Assembly (NCBI RefSeq): GCF_027620315.1
Contig: NZ_JAPNNL010000001.1
Location: forward strand, 1-64,000
Origin: Nonomuraea corallina
GTDB taxonomy: Bacteria > Actinomycetota > Actinomycetes > Streptosporangiales > Streptosporangiaceae
Direction of reading: 5' to 3'
DNA: 64,000 nt
Of this stretch, positions 8,124 to 16,423 are shown one piece after another (the stretch's first letter is position 1; each line of letters begins with the position of its first letter). The notes beneath the pieces are model-generated. The model saw only the letters and a list, made by a program, of their open reading frames with translations, did not search any database and had not been told where the DNA came from. The position numbers were made by a program, and so were the translations under genes.

Positions 8124-9038
8124 TCAGACGCGGATCACGATCTTGCCCCGCGTGTGTCCGCGCTCGGCGTCCGCGTGCGCTTCCGCGATCTTTTCGAGCG
8201 GGTAGGTCCGCTCGACGCGCGGGGTGTAGCGGCCCTGCCGGCCGAGGTCGCCCGCTTCGGCCAGCAGGGCGGAGTCGTTCTCGGCGTTGGCCACCCGCAC
8301 GCCCAGGCGCTGGGCGTTGGCGTGGTCGGCGACCGTCACCACGCGGCCGGAGTCGCCCACGATCGCGACGAGGTCGGCCAGGGAGCCGGAGGCCGCGGTG
8401 TCGAGCACGAGGTCGACACCGCCCGGAGCCAGGGCGGCGAGGCGCTCGGCGAGTCCGGCGCCGTAGGTGGTGGGGATGGCGCCGAGCGAGGCGAGGAACT
8501 CGTGGTTGCGCTCGCGGGCCGTCCCGATCACGGTGGCGCCCCGGGCCACCGCGATCTCGACCGCTGCGCTGCCCACGCCTCCGGCGGCGCCCTCGATCAG
8601 CAGGGTCCGCCCCCGCAGGGGTCCGAGCGCGTTCAGCCCGCCCGTCGCGGTCACGGACGCCAGCCCGGCGCCGGCCGCTTCCTCGTCGGTCCAGGTGTCG
8701 GGCGCGTGGGCCCAGGCCGAGAGCACGGCCAGCTCCGCCGTCGCGCCGGTCACGCCGCCCAGCCCGAAGACGCGGTCGCCGACGCGCACCCCCCGCACGC
8801 CCTCCCCGATCTCGTCCACCACGCCGGCGGCGTCGCGTCCGGGAATGGCGGGCAGGTCCACGGGGAGCACCTCGCGCACCGCACCGGAACGCACCTTCCA
8901 GTCGACGGGGTTGACGCCGGCCGCCGCGACGCGGACGCGGATCTCGCCGGGCCCGGGATGCGGGTCCGGCACCTGCTCGACCATCAGGGTCTCCACACCG
9001 CCGTACTCGTGATAGCGGACTGCGCGCATGTCGTTCAT
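8124..9038 (-). CDS. NADP-dependent quinone oxidoreductase-like protein (MDR/zeta-crystallin type)
   Basis: A 304-residue protein of the medium-chain dehydrogenase superfamily without the structural zinc lobe. A GroES-like N-terminal half contains VNPVDWKVRSG and PGRDAAGVVDEIG, then a Rossmann domain with IEGAAGGVGSAAVEIA near residue 150. Such enzymes reduce quinones or activated alkenes with NADPH. ATG 9038 or the internal ATG 9029 (MRAVRYHEYG) can both serve. It diverges from a MerR-type regulator and its promoter carries a dyad in the spacer, so it is probably induced by electrophiles or redox stress. Confidence 0.9.
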   Translation of the reverse strand: MNDMRAVRYHEYGGVETLMVEQVPDPHPGPGEIRVRVAAAGVNPVDWKVRSGAVREVLPVDLPAIPGRDAAGVVDEIGEGVRGVRVGDRVFGLGGVTGATAELAVLSAWAHAPDTWTDEEAAGAGLASVTATGGLNALGPLRGRTLLIEGAAGGVGSAAVEIAVARGATVIGTARERNHEFLASLGAIPTTYGAGLAERLAALAPGGVDLVLDTAASGSLADLVAIVGDSGRVVTVADHANAQRLGVRVANAENDSALLAEAGDLGRQGRYTPRVERTYPLEKIAEAHADAERGHTRGKIVIRV

Positions 9039-9114
9039 CCTTTCCGCGGGGCCTGGGGCGGCCGTACGCGGGATCTCGTGGGGTGGGTGCCCGGCGGATG
9101 CCGGCTCTCCCCAC

Positions 9115-9144
9115 GCTAAAATCTGACGTTGACGTCAGGTGCAA
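9115..9144 (-). promoter_or_regulatory. MerR-type promoter with dyad in the spacer
   Basis: On the minus strand TTGCAC (9144-9139) and TTTAGC (9120-9115) are 18 bp apart. The spacer holds the dyad CTGACGT-TG-ACGTCAG (9123-9138). A dyad between -35 and -10 with an over-long spacer is the hallmark of promoters activated by MerR-family proteins, and a merR-like gene starts 32 bp away in the other direction. Confidence 0.65.
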
Positions 9145-9175
9145 GTCGGGCGGGCCGCCCGATGGAGGAGGACCG

Positions 9176-9547
9176 GTGCGCATCGGTGAGGTCGCCGAGA
9201 AGGCGGGAGTGAGCGTCCGGGCGCTGCGTTACTACGAGGAGCAGGGCCTGCTGCGGGCGGACCGCGGTCCCGGCGGCCAGCGGCATTACCCGGGCACCGC
9301 CGTGGACCGGGTCATGCTGATCCAGCAGTTGTACGCCGCGGGCCTCCCGAGCAGAGTGGTCCGCGAGGTGCTGCCGTGTGTGGACTCGGGCGCGGACAAG
9401 GCGCCCCCGGCTCTCCTGGACCAGATGGCGGCCGAGCGGGTCCGCATCGACCGGCGGATCACCGACCTGCTGGCCGTGCGCGACCGGCTCGACGACCTGA
9501 TCGCCGCCGCGCGGGACCCTGGCTCCCCCTGCTCTCACCCGGGGTGA
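9176..9547 (+). CDS. MerR family transcriptional regulator
   Basis: 123 residues from GTG 9176, placed by GGAGGAGG at 9164-9171. The N-terminal helix-turn-helix and wing are canonical (RIGEVAEKAGVSVRALRYY, then EEQGLLRADRGPGGQRHY). A dimerisation coiled coil follows, with a short C-terminal tail. Two cysteines (LPCVDSG and SPCSHPG) are spaced too far apart for a standard metal loop, but the first could sense thiols or metals. It presumably activates the divergent oxidoreductase through the dyad at 9123-9138. Confidence 0.93.
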   Translation: MRIGEVAEKAGVSVRALRYYEEQGLLRADRGPGGQRHYPGTAVDRVMLIQQLYAAGLPSRVVREVLPCVDSGADKAPPALLDQMAAERVRIDRRITDLLAVRDRLDDLIAAARDPGSPCSHPG

Positions 9548-9551
9548 GGGA

Positions 9552-10196
9552 TCACCGCAGCACGGCGGCCGTCATGGGCGAGCAGAGCCGCCAGCCGAGG
9601 CTCTCGTACAGGCTCCTGCCCTCCGGGGTGGCCAGCAGGACCCCCGTGGTGGCGCCGCGGGAGACGGCGGTCGCGGCGAGCGTCCTCATGACGACGCTGC
9701 CCAGGCCGCGGCGGCGGTGGGCGACGGCGGTCTCCACCTGGTCCACCACGGCCGCCCAGCCCGCGTTGGCGATCTGGCCGCGGGCGGCGATCTCGCCCGC
9801 GGCCGTGAGCAGGCGGGCGGCGGTGACGCCGGAACGGGTGGTGACGGCCAGCGTGTAGCCGTCCGGCACGGCCACCGGTTCGGCGGTCAGGGGGCCGGTC
9901 ATCAGGTACTCGGGAGGGTCGATCGTCCAGCCGGACGGGAGCCAGGGGGCGATCAGCTCGGCCGGGGCGCAGAGCTTGAGCCAGGTGCCCGGCACGGTGA
10001 TCATGGACGTCAGCCGCTGGACGAGGGCGGGCGTCGGGGCGGGGACGACGTGACGGACGACGTGGTCCGGCAGTCCCACGTCCACCCGGAGCCCCCAGGG
10101 CTCGGTCACCGGCGGTGGGGTGCCGCGGGAGACGGCCCACCCGTCCACCCAGGCCCGTACTGTGTCAGCCTGAGTGGTTTCGAGCCTACTTGTCAT
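9552..10196 (-). CDS. GNAT family N-acetyltransferase
   Basis: A 214-residue protein whose C-terminal half is a GNAT fold. The acetyl-CoA-binding motif A is HRRRGLGSVVMRTLA near residue 163, followed by TGVLLATPEGRSLYESLGW. The N-terminal 100 residues are less conserved. Acceptor unknown. The stop is only 4 bp from the merR stop. No Shine-Dalgarno precedes ATG 10196; TAAACT (10210-10205, minus) ends 8 nt before it, consistent with a leaderless mRNA. Confidence 0.88.
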   Translation of the reverse strand: MTSRLETTQADTVRAWVDGWAVSRGTPPPVTEPWGLRVDVGLPDHVVRHVVPAPTPALVQRLTSMITVPGTWLKLCAPAELIAPWLPSGWTIDPPEYLMTGPLTAEPVAVPDGYTLAVTTRSGVTAARLLTAAGEIAARGQIANAGWAAVVDQVETAVAHRRRGLGSVVMRTLAATAVSRGATTGVLLATPEGRSLYESLGWRLCSPMTAAVLR

Positions 10197-10322
10197 AGTT
10201 GCTGAGTTTATTGCACTATCGTCGCATTTATTGCCAAAGATCGATCAGATGCGGCCGTGCCGGAATAACACCGGATCGTCCACATCTGAGACTTCCATCA
10301 AGGGCAGCTTTCCTGCAATCGG

Positions 10323-10328
10323 TATAAA
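10323..10328 (+). promoter_or_regulatory. Candidate -10 for the glycerophosphodiesterase gene
   Basis: TATAAA stands out in an AT-richer island (10200-10350) between two divergent genes. No good -35 is visible at 16-19 bp. The rest of the 186-bp intergenic region shows no gene. Confidence 0.3.
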
Positions 10329-10382
10329 AAGGACACGGCGTGGCACCCTCTCAGGAGTGCCTGATCCCTGTAGGGTCCCCGT

Positions 10383-11288
10383 GTGCGCGTTGAGATACAT
10401 GGTCATCGGGGAGCGCGGGGCCTCTGGCCGGAGAACACGCTGCCCGGCATGAGCCGGACGATGGAGCTCGGCGTCCACGCCCTGGAGCTCGACGTCGCGC
10501 TCACCGCCGACCGCCGGATCGTGCTGACGCACGACCTCACGGTCTCCGCCGTCACCAGCGCCGACACGCGCCCGGTCATCCCGGACGACCCGGCTTTCCC
10601 GTACGTCGGAAAACCGATCAACTCGCTCACCCTCGCGCAGCTGCGCACGCTCGACGTGGGGGTGCGCTTCCCCCGCCATCCGCAGGACCCGTTCGCGCTG
10701 ACCCAGGTGGCGATGCCCGACACCCGCATGCCCACGCTCGGAGCCGTGCTGGGGCTGGTCAACGCCTACGAGGCGGGCGGCGTACGGCTGCACGTCGAGC
10801 TGAAGTCCGACCCGACCAGGCCCACGCTGTCGGCCGACCCCGGGGAGTTCGCCGAGCTGGTGCTCGACGAGCTCGACCGGCACGGCAGGCTGCACAACGC
10901 GGCGATCCTCAGCTTCGACTGGCGGATCATCGCGCGCGTGGCCGAACGCGCGCCCGAGGTCCGGCGCTTCGCGCTGATCGAGCTCGACACCCTCGACTGG
11001 AACGGCCCGCTCGGCGACGACCTGCCCGCGGCCGCCCGCGCCGCCGGCGCCACCACGCTCTCGCCCGAGCACGTGATGGTCGACGAGCGGCTCATGTCCC
11101 AGGCCGCCGCGGCGGGGCTCGACGTCGCCGTCTGGACCGTCAACGACACCGCGCTCGGCGCCCGCCTGCTCGACCTCGGCGTCTCCGGGATCGTCACCGA
11201 CTATCCCGACCGGATGCGCGAGCTGTGGCGCGAGCGCGGGCTGGAGCTGCCCGAGCCCGTCGGCCCGCTCAGGCCGGTCGGCGTCTGA
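10383..11288 (+). CDS. Glycerophosphodiester phosphodiesterase
   Basis: A 301-residue TIM-barrel hydrolase that releases an alcohol and glycerol-3-phosphate from glycerophosphodiesters. Active-site motifs are HGHRGARGLWPENTLPG at the N-terminus (His, Arg, Glu, Asn), ELDVALTADRRIVLTHD, the HVELKSD strand and the C-terminal VWTVNDTALG with GIVTDYPDRM. No signal peptide, so it is cytoplasmic. Start is GTG 10383. Its stop is 1 bp from the convergent corA stop. Confidence 0.95.
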   Translation: MRVEIHGHRGARGLWPENTLPGMSRTMELGVHALELDVALTADRRIVLTHDLTVSAVTSADTRPVIPDDPAFPYVGKPINSLTLAQLRTLDVGVRFPRHPQDPFALTQVAMPDTRMPTLGAVLGLVNAYEAGGVRLHVELKSDPTRPTLSADPGEFAELVLDELDRHGRLHNAAILSFDWRIIARVAERAPEVRRFALIELDTLDWNGPLGDDLPAAARAAGATTLSPEHVMVDERLMSQAAAAGLDVAVWTVNDTALGARLLDLGVSGIVTDYPDRMRELWRERGLELPEPVGPLRPVGV

Positions 11289-11289
11289 C

Positions 11290-12393
11290 TCAGAGCCAGC
11301 CGTTGCGGCGGAAGCCGCGGTGCAGCAGCACGCACACCGTGACCATCACGGCCAGCACGGCCGGGTAGCCCCACGCCATCCGGGTCTCCGGCATGAAGTC
11401 GAAGTTCATGCCGTAGATCCCGGCGATCATCGTGGGCACCGCCATGATGGCGACCCAGGACGAGATCTTGCGCATGTCCTCGTTGGCCAGCGCGTTCGAG
11501 CGGGCCAACGCCGCCTGGAGGATCGAGCTGCACAGCTCGTTGGACGACTCCACCTGCTCGCACACCCGCGACAGGTGGTCGCCGACGTCGCGGAAGTACT
11601 CGCGCATCTCCGAGGGGACGACCCGCCGCTGCGGCAGCGCGGCCAGCGGCGCCTGGAGCGGGGTGACCGCCCGCTTCAGGTCGAGCATCTCGCGCTTGAG
11701 CTGGTAGATCCGGTTGATGTCGCGGGAGCTGACGTCGGCGAACACCGTGGCCTCGACGTCCTCCAGCTCCAGCTGCATGAGGTCGGCGACCTGGAGGTAA
11801 CGGTCGACGACGTGGTCGGCGATCGCGTGCAGCACACCCGCCGGTCCGCGCGCCAGCAGCTCACGGCTGTCCTCGATGCGCTCGCGCACCTCCGACAGCG
11901 GGCAGTGCTCGCCGTGGCGCACGGTGACCACGAAGTCCGGGCCGAGGAAGATCATGATCTCGCCGGTGGCGATGATCTCTCCCGTCGGCTCGGCGTGGTC
12001 CAGGTACGCGATCGTCTTGAGCACCATGAACAGCGAGTCGCCGTAACGCTCCACCTTGGGGCGCTGGTGGGCCTTGACGGCGTCCTCGACGGCGAGCGGA
12101 TGGAGTCCGAAGACCTCGGCCAGCCACTCGACCTCCGGCGCGGCCGGCTCGTGCAGGCCCACCCAGACGAACGCCTTCGCGCCCTCGGTGTGCCTGTTGT
12201 GCCGGCGGACCAGCTCCAGTGACTCGACGATGCCCGCGGCCCGGGTCTTCTCGCCCTCGACGTACGCGGCGTGGTCCACGAGGGAGTCGACGGGCGGCAC
12301 GCGCGCCTCACTCACCGGCTGGTGACGCGGGCGCGGGTGGTGCGGCTGAACGGGGTGACGGTTGATGCGACGGAAAAGCGTGGACGAGCGCAT
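11290..12393 (-). CDS. corA: CorA family magnesium/cobalt transporter
   Basis: A 367-residue channel protein. The long N-terminal cytoplasmic domain (HPLAVEDAVKAHQRPKVERYGD near residue 100) and helical stalk lead to two C-terminal membrane helices joined by the signature YGMNFDFMP. The first helix starts near ISSWVAIMAVPTMIAGI and the protein ends RRGFRRNGWL-like in basic residues, as usual for CorA. The first 30 residues are His/Pro/Arg-rich and may be an extension; GTG and ATG alternatives lie downstream. Upstream are a perfect palindrome (12431) and a large folded element (12490-12577). Confidence 0.95.
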   Translation of the reverse strand: MRSSTLFRRINRHPVQPHHPRPRHQPVSEARVPPVDSLVDHAAYVEGEKTRAAGIVESLELVRRHNRHTEGAKAFVWVGLHEPAAPEVEWLAEVFGLHPLAVEDAVKAHQRPKVERYGDSLFMVLKTIAYLDHAEPTGEIIATGEIMIFLGPDFVVTVRHGEHCPLSEVRERIEDSRELLARGPAGVLHAIADHVVDRYLQVADLMQLELEDVEATVFADVSSRDINRIYQLKREMLDLKRAVTPLQAPLAALPQRRVVPSEMREYFRDVGDHLSRVCEQVESSNELCSSILQAALARSNALANEDMRKISSWVAIMAVPTMIAGIYGMNFDFMPETRMAWGYPAVLAVMVTVCVLLHRGFRRNGWL

Positions 12394-12430
12394 GGCAGTC
12401 CCTTTCCGCCCGACCTCGCACGCTCCACGC

Positions 12431-12445
12431 GTGATGCCGCATCAC
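12431..12445. promoter_or_regulatory. Perfect palindrome upstream of corA
   Basis: GTGATGC-C-GCATCAC is a perfect 7+1+7 inverted repeat centred 45 bp upstream of the corA ATG. It is the most likely operator for corA. No cognate regulator is adjacent. Confidence 0.45.
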
Positions 12446-12489
12446 CTCTGAATCAAGAAGGAATGCGTGGAGGCATGATCAGGCTGCCG

Positions 12490-12577
12490 GATTGGAGTGG
12501 TCAGGGGAATACGGCAGGTACGTGATCGAGCACGTACTGCTGGGATCACCAGGATTCATCCCGGACCACCTCCAATC
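12490..12577. other. Candidate structured RNA element, 88 nt
   Basis: An outer stem pairs 12490-12502 (GATTGGAGTGGTC) with 12564-12577 (GACCACCTCCAATC), 13 pairs with one bulge. A continued imperfect stem pairs GGG/GAAT at 12505-12510 with ATTC/CCC at 12554-12562. Inside are hairpin A (GTACGTG-ATCGAG-CACGTAC, 12518-12537, extended by GCA/TGC) and hairpin B (CTGG-GATCA-CCAG, 12540-12552). The branched fold reads as a leader of corA (minus strand, 97 nt upstream), as a transcript toward purD, or as an imperfect mobile palindrome. No known riboswitch class is recognised. Confidence 0.45.
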
Positions 12578-12739
12578 ACACGAGACGCCATAAAGCCGCC
12601 CCAATTTACCACGGGCGGGGGAACCAACCTGACTGTACTCGTCGAGCGGTCACCGGGACCGCCGGTCGTCACCAAAGAATCCAGAACCGTTCCGGCATTT
12701 CCCGGCAGCGGGCTCCTGCCCTCCCCCGCGGCTTCCAAT

Positions 12740-12775
12740 CTCTTCTCGTCTCCTCGTCTCCTCTCGTCTCCTCAC
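12740..12775. repeat. Polypyrimidine tract with CTCGTCTCCT repeats
   Basis: Three near-copies of ctcgtctcct form a C/T-only strand of about 35 nt, 60-90 bp upstream of purD. The remaining gene-free DNA between 12578 and 12831 holds no ORF with coding-like composition and no clear promoter. A GGGGGAACCAACC stretch near 12616 is noted under rejected items. Confidence 0.6.
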
Positions 12776-12831
12776 GGGCGCGGGCCGGGGTCCTGGAGGT
12801 GGACGGGAGCGGGGGCTGCGAGAATGGGCGG

Positions 12832-14046
12832 GTGCGCGTACTCGTTATTGGTTCCGGAGGGCGGGAGCACGCCCTCTGCCGTTCGCTCGGGCTCGATCCG
12901 CAGGTCGTCGAGGTGCACGGCGCGCCGGGCAACCCGGGGATCGGGCAAGTCGCCCAGCTGCACGCCGTCGATCCGGCCGACCCTCAGGCCGTCGCCGGGC
13001 TGGCCAAGCGGCTGGGGGTGGATCTCGTGGTCGTGGGGCCGGAGGCGCCCCTGGTCGCCGGGGTGGCCGACGCGGTGCGGGAGGCCGGCATCGCCTGCTT
13101 CGGCCCGTCCAGGCAGGCGGCGATGATCGAGGGGTCCAAGGCGTTCGCCAAGGAGATCATGCGGGCCGCCGGGGTGCCGACGGCCGAGGCGCGGGTGTGC
13201 GAGAGCGCCGAGGAGGCCGCGGCCGCGTGCGCCGAGTTCGGCGCCCCGTACGTGGTCAAGGACGACGGGCTGGCCGCCGGCAAGGGCGTCGTGGTCACCG
13301 ACGACCTGGAGGAGGCGCTGCGCCACGCGCGGGCGTGCGGCCGGGTGGTGATCGAGGAGTTCCTCGACGGGCCCGAGGTGTCGCTGTTCGCGCTCTGCGA
13401 CGGGAGCACGGCGGTGCCGCTCCAGCCGGCCCAGGACTTCAAGCGGGCCTACGACGGCGACGCGGGCCCCAACACCGGCGGGATGGGCGCCTACACCCCG
13501 CTCCCGTGGATCCCCGAAGGGCTGACCGAGCAGGTGATGCGCGAGGTCGTCCACCCGACGATCGCGGAGCTGGCCCGGCGCGGGCTGCCCTACCAGGGAG
13601 TGCTCTACGTGGGGCTGGCGCTGACCGCCAAGGGGCCGAAGGTGGTGGAGTTCAACGCCCGGTTCGGCGACCCGGAGACGCAGGTGCTGCTCGACCGGCT
13701 GGAGACGCCGCTGGGCGGGCTGCTGATGGCCTGCGCGACCGGCGAGCTGGGGCTGGACCCGGTGTTCCGGCCGGGGTCGGCGGTGTGCGTGGTCGTCGCG
13801 GCCGAGGGCTACCCCGCCGCCCCGGTCAAGGGCGACGCGATCACCGGGCTGGAGCCCGCCGCCGACGCGTATGTGCTCCACGCCGGGACGACGCTGCGCG
13901 ACGGCGAACTGGTCTCCGCCGGCGGCCGCGTGCTGAACGTCGTCGGCGCCGGCCCCGACCAGGAGAGCGCGCGCGCTCGCGCGTACGAGCTGGCCGGGCG
14001 GATCCGGATGCGCGGCGCCCACTACCGGACGGACATCGCCCGATGA
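12832..14046 (+). CDS. purD: Phosphoribosylamine--glycine ligase (GAR synthetase)
   Basis: 404 residues from GTG 12832. It catalyses step 2 of de novo purine synthesis (phosphoribosylamine + glycine + ATP). The N-terminal RVLVIGSGGREHALC is diagnostic, followed by the ATP-grasp core with PYVVKDDGLAAGKGV, VIEEFLDGPEVSLFALCDG, the metal loop VEFNARFGDPETQ and GPNTGGMGAYTP. The upstream in-frame start at 12799 adds 11 unconserved residues. The stop overlaps the purC start as ATGA, so the two are translationally coupled. Confidence 0.97.
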   Translation: MRVLVIGSGGREHALCRSLGLDPQVVEVHGAPGNPGIGQVAQLHAVDPADPQAVAGLAKRLGVDLVVVGPEAPLVAGVADAVREAGIACFGPSRQAAMIEGSKAFAKEIMRAAGVPTAEARVCESAEEAAAACAEFGAPYVVKDDGLAAGKGVVVTDDLEEALRHARACGRVVIEEFLDGPEVSLFALCDGSTAVPLQPAQDFKRAYDGDAGPNTGGMGAYTPLPWIPEGLTEQVMREVVHPTIAELARRGLPYQGVLYVGLALTAKGPKVVEFNARFGDPETQVLLDRLETPLGGLLMACATGELGLDPVFRPGSAVCVVVAAEGYPAAPVKGDAITGLEPAADAYVLHAGTTLRDGELVSAGGRVLNVVGAGPDQESARARAYELAGRIRMRGAHYRTDIAR

Positions 14047-14879
14047 GACACCTGCACTCCGGCAAGGTCCGCGAGCTGTACGAGACGGACGAGGGGGCGC
14101 TGCTCATGGTCGCCTCCGACCGGATCTCGGCCTTCGACCACGTGCTGGAGCCCGAGATCCCCGACAAGGGGGCGGTTCTCACCCAGCTCTCGCTGTGGTG
14201 GTTCGACCAGTTGCGCGACGTGGTGCCCAACCACGTGCTGGCCCCGGGGCCCGACGCGCGCAGCGTGCTGGTGAAGCCGCTGACCATGGTGCCCATCGAG
14301 TGCGTGGCCAGGGGCTACCTGACCGGGGGCGGGCTGGCCGAGTACCGGGCGACCGGCGCGGTGTCGGGCATCGAGCTGCCGCCGGGACTCCAGGACGGGT
14401 CGCGGCTGCCCGAGCCGATTTTCACGCCGTCCACGAAGGCGCCGGCGGGCCTGCACGACGAGCCGATCCCGTACGAGCGGGTGGTCGACGAGGTGGGTGA
14501 GGAGACGGCGGCGGAGCTGCGCCGCGTCACGCTCGCCGTCTACGCGCGGGGCGCGGAGATCGCCCGAGAGCGCGGCATCATCGTCGCCGACACCAAGATC
14601 GAGCTGGGCCGGGACGCCGACGGCGTGCTGACGCTGGGGGACGAGGTGCTCACGCCCGACTCGTCGCGGTTCTGGCCGGCGGACCAGTGGCAGCCGGGCC
14701 GTTCGCAGCCGTCTTATGACAAGCAATTTGTCCGTGATTGGCTAAATTCGCCGGAATCCGGATGGGACAAAGACTCCGGCACTCCTCCGCCTGTTTTGCC
14801 CGACGCCGTGGTCGAGCGCACCCGTCAGCGATACCGGGAAGCATATGAGCGGCTCACCGGAGTCGCCTTTACCGGATGA
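14043..14879 (+). CDS. purC: Phosphoribosylaminoimidazole-succinocarboxamide synthase (SAICAR synthetase)
   Basis: 278 residues. It ligates aspartate to CAIR with ATP in purine synthesis. Motifs: HSGKVRELYE at the N-terminus, SDRISAFDHVLEPEIPDKG, VECVARGYLTG-type segment (IECVARGYLTGGG), FTPSTKAP and VADTKIELG with DEVLTPDSSRFW near the C-terminus. The ATG overlaps the purD stop by 4 bp. The last 45 codons are noticeably less GC-rich than the rest. The coding potential upstream of 14043 in this frame is a shadow of purD. Confidence 0.97.
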   Translation: MRHLHSGKVRELYETDEGALLMVASDRISAFDHVLEPEIPDKGAVLTQLSLWWFDQLRDVVPNHVLAPGPDARSVLVKPLTMVPIECVARGYLTGGGLAEYRATGAVSGIELPPGLQDGSRLPEPIFTPSTKAPAGLHDEPIPYERVVDEVGEETAAELRRVTLAVYARGAEIARERGIIVADTKIELGRDADGVLTLGDEVLTPDSSRFWPADQWQPGRSQPSYDKQFVRDWLNSPESGWDKDSGTPPPVLPDAVVERTRQRYREAYERLTGVAFTG

Positions 14880-14956
14880 TTCGGCAGGGTCAAGTGGTGT
14901 AACCGGCTACTGTTGGCCGGGCCGAGCCTCACGTTGAACCACAAGGAGCCGCCCGA

Positions 14957-16222
14957 ATGGTCCGTTACCGCGTGCGCGGTGGCAACCCCCTGCGTGGAAC
15001 CGCCTTCATCCAGGGCGCCAAGAACGCCGTACTCCCGATGATCGGCGCGGCGCTGCTCACGGCCCAGGGCCGCACCGTCCTGCGCAACGTGCCGATCATC
15101 GAGGACGTGCGCCGCGCCGTCGAGCTGGCCACGGCCGTGGGCGCCGGCGTCGAGCTGCACGAGTCCGAGCGCACCCTCGTCATCGACGCCTCCCGGCTGC
15201 ACAGCCCCGTGCTGCCCGCCCAGATCGCCCGCCGGTTCCGGGGCTCGGTGCTGTTCACCCCCGCCCTGCTCCACCGGCTGGGCGAGGCGATCGTGGAAGG
15301 GGTGGGCGGCTGCAACCTCGGCAGCCGCAACCTCGACTTCCACTATCTCGGCTACAAGCGCCTCGGCGCGGTGGTCGACGAGGGCGAGACCGTCATCCAC
15401 GTCAAGGCCTCGGGCCTGACCGGCGCCACCCTCTACCTCGACACCCCCTCCCACACCGGCACCGAGAACCTCATCATGGCCGCCGCCCTGGCCAAGGGCA
15501 CCACCGTCATCGAGAACGCGGCGCTGGAGCCCGAGGTCCTCGACGTCATCGACATGCTGACCAAGATGGGCGCGCGCATCAGCGGCGGCGGCACCGGCTT
15601 CATCACCGTCGAAGGCGTGGAGGAGCTGCACGCCGTCGAGCACACCGTGATGCCCGACCGGCTCGACGCGGGCGTGTTCGCCATGGCCGCCGCCATCACG
15701 CAGGGTGAGGTGAGCCTCGTCGGCACCGGCCTCGACCTCGGGGTGGTGCGCTACAAGCTGGAGCAGATGGGGGTCGACTTCGCCCGGCAGGGCGCGGTGC
15801 TGCAGGTGCGCTGCGACCGGCCGCTGCGGCCGATCAACATCATCACCGACACCTACCCCGGGTTCGCCACCGACCTGCAGTCGCCGATGATGACGGTGGC
15901 CGCGCTGGCGGACGGCACGAGCTACATCCACGAACGGATCTTCGACGGCCGCTTCGCGCTGGCCGCCGAGCTCAACAAGATGGGCGCCAACGTGGAGGTC
16001 GCGGGCAGCCGGGCCATCGTGCGCGGCGCGACGCCGCTGACCGGAGCTCACGTAACCGCTCACGATCTGCGTTCGGGTATAGCGCTGGTGCTCGCCGGAC
16101 TGGCGGCCAAAGGCGAGACCGTCATCGACTCGGGATACCTCATCGATCGCGGACACGCACATCTCGCGCCGCGAATGCGCGCGCTCGGCGCGGACATTAC
16201 ACAGGAGATTTCTGAACCCTGA
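14957..16222 (+). CDS. murA: UDP-N-acetylglucosamine 1-carboxyvinyltransferase (MurA)
   Basis: 421 residues. It transfers enolpyruvate from PEP to UDP-GlcNAc, the first committed step of peptidoglycan precursor synthesis. K22 and N23 in [10 protein letters not shown] and the nucleophile C119 in [14 protein letters not shown] are present. The last motif departs from the usual GCxIGxRPVDLH form, and the neighbouring strand reads [12 protein letters not shown]. This divergence, and location away from atp or dcw-type genes, suggest a second MurA paralogue; I cannot see the rest of the genome. ACAAGGAG precedes ATG 14957. Confidence 0.92.
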   Translation: MVRYRVRGGNPLRGTAFIQGAKNAVLPMIGAALLTAQGRTVLRNVPIIEDVRRAVELATAVGAGVELHESERTLVIDASRLHSPVLPAQIARRFRGSVLFTPALLHRLGEAIVEGVGGCNLGSRNLDFHYLGYKRLGAVVDEGETVIHVKASGLTGATLYLDTPSHTGTENLIMAAALAKGTTVIENAALEPEVLDVIDMLTKMGARISGGGTGFITVEGVEELHAVEHTVMPDRLDAGVFAMAAAITQGEVSLVGTGLDLGVVRYKLEQMGVDFARQGAVLQVRCDRPLRPINIITDTYPGFATDLQSPMMTVAALADGTSYIHERIFDGRFALAAELNKMGANVEVAGSRAIVRGATPLTGAHVTAHDLRSGIALVLAGLAAKGETVIDSGYLIDRGHAHLAPRMRALGADITQEISEP

Positions 16223-16228
16223 AAATCC

Positions 16229-16258
16229 TTGAGAATCCTGCGCTGAGCTGCTGATATA
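16229..16258 (+). promoter_or_regulatory. Candidate promoter downstream of murA
   Basis: TTGAGA (16229-16234) and GATATA (16253-16258) are 18 bp apart in an AT-richer stretch. Transcription would start near 16265 and read the regulator gene that follows. Confidence 0.45.
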
Positions 16259-16423
16259 CCTTCTCGGGCGGTCAACCAGAACAGCTTTCCGGAAAAGTCG
16301 GGCGTGACATTATGGCCCTCGCGAGCGATCGTTCCAAAAGAGAGCACTGCAACGGATCGCAGGATGGGACGAACATTGGCCGAGAGGGCGGAAGAAACTT
16401 CCCGGGTGTCACGGGCGGGCGCT

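Noticed and set aside
6748-9183. 811-residue open frame on the minus strand
   Set aside because: It runs antisense to purA and in another frame of the oxidoreductase; composition is Arg/Gly-rich shadow sequence with no motif.
12490-12577. M-box magnesium riboswitch upstream of corA
   Set aside because: The element folds well, but I cannot recognise M-box consensus segments; kept only as an unclassified structure.
12613-12632. GGGGGAACCAACC stretch reminiscent of c-di-AMP (ydaO-type) riboswitches
   Set aside because: The other conserved helices of that class could not be found, and the downstream gene (purD) is not a usual target.
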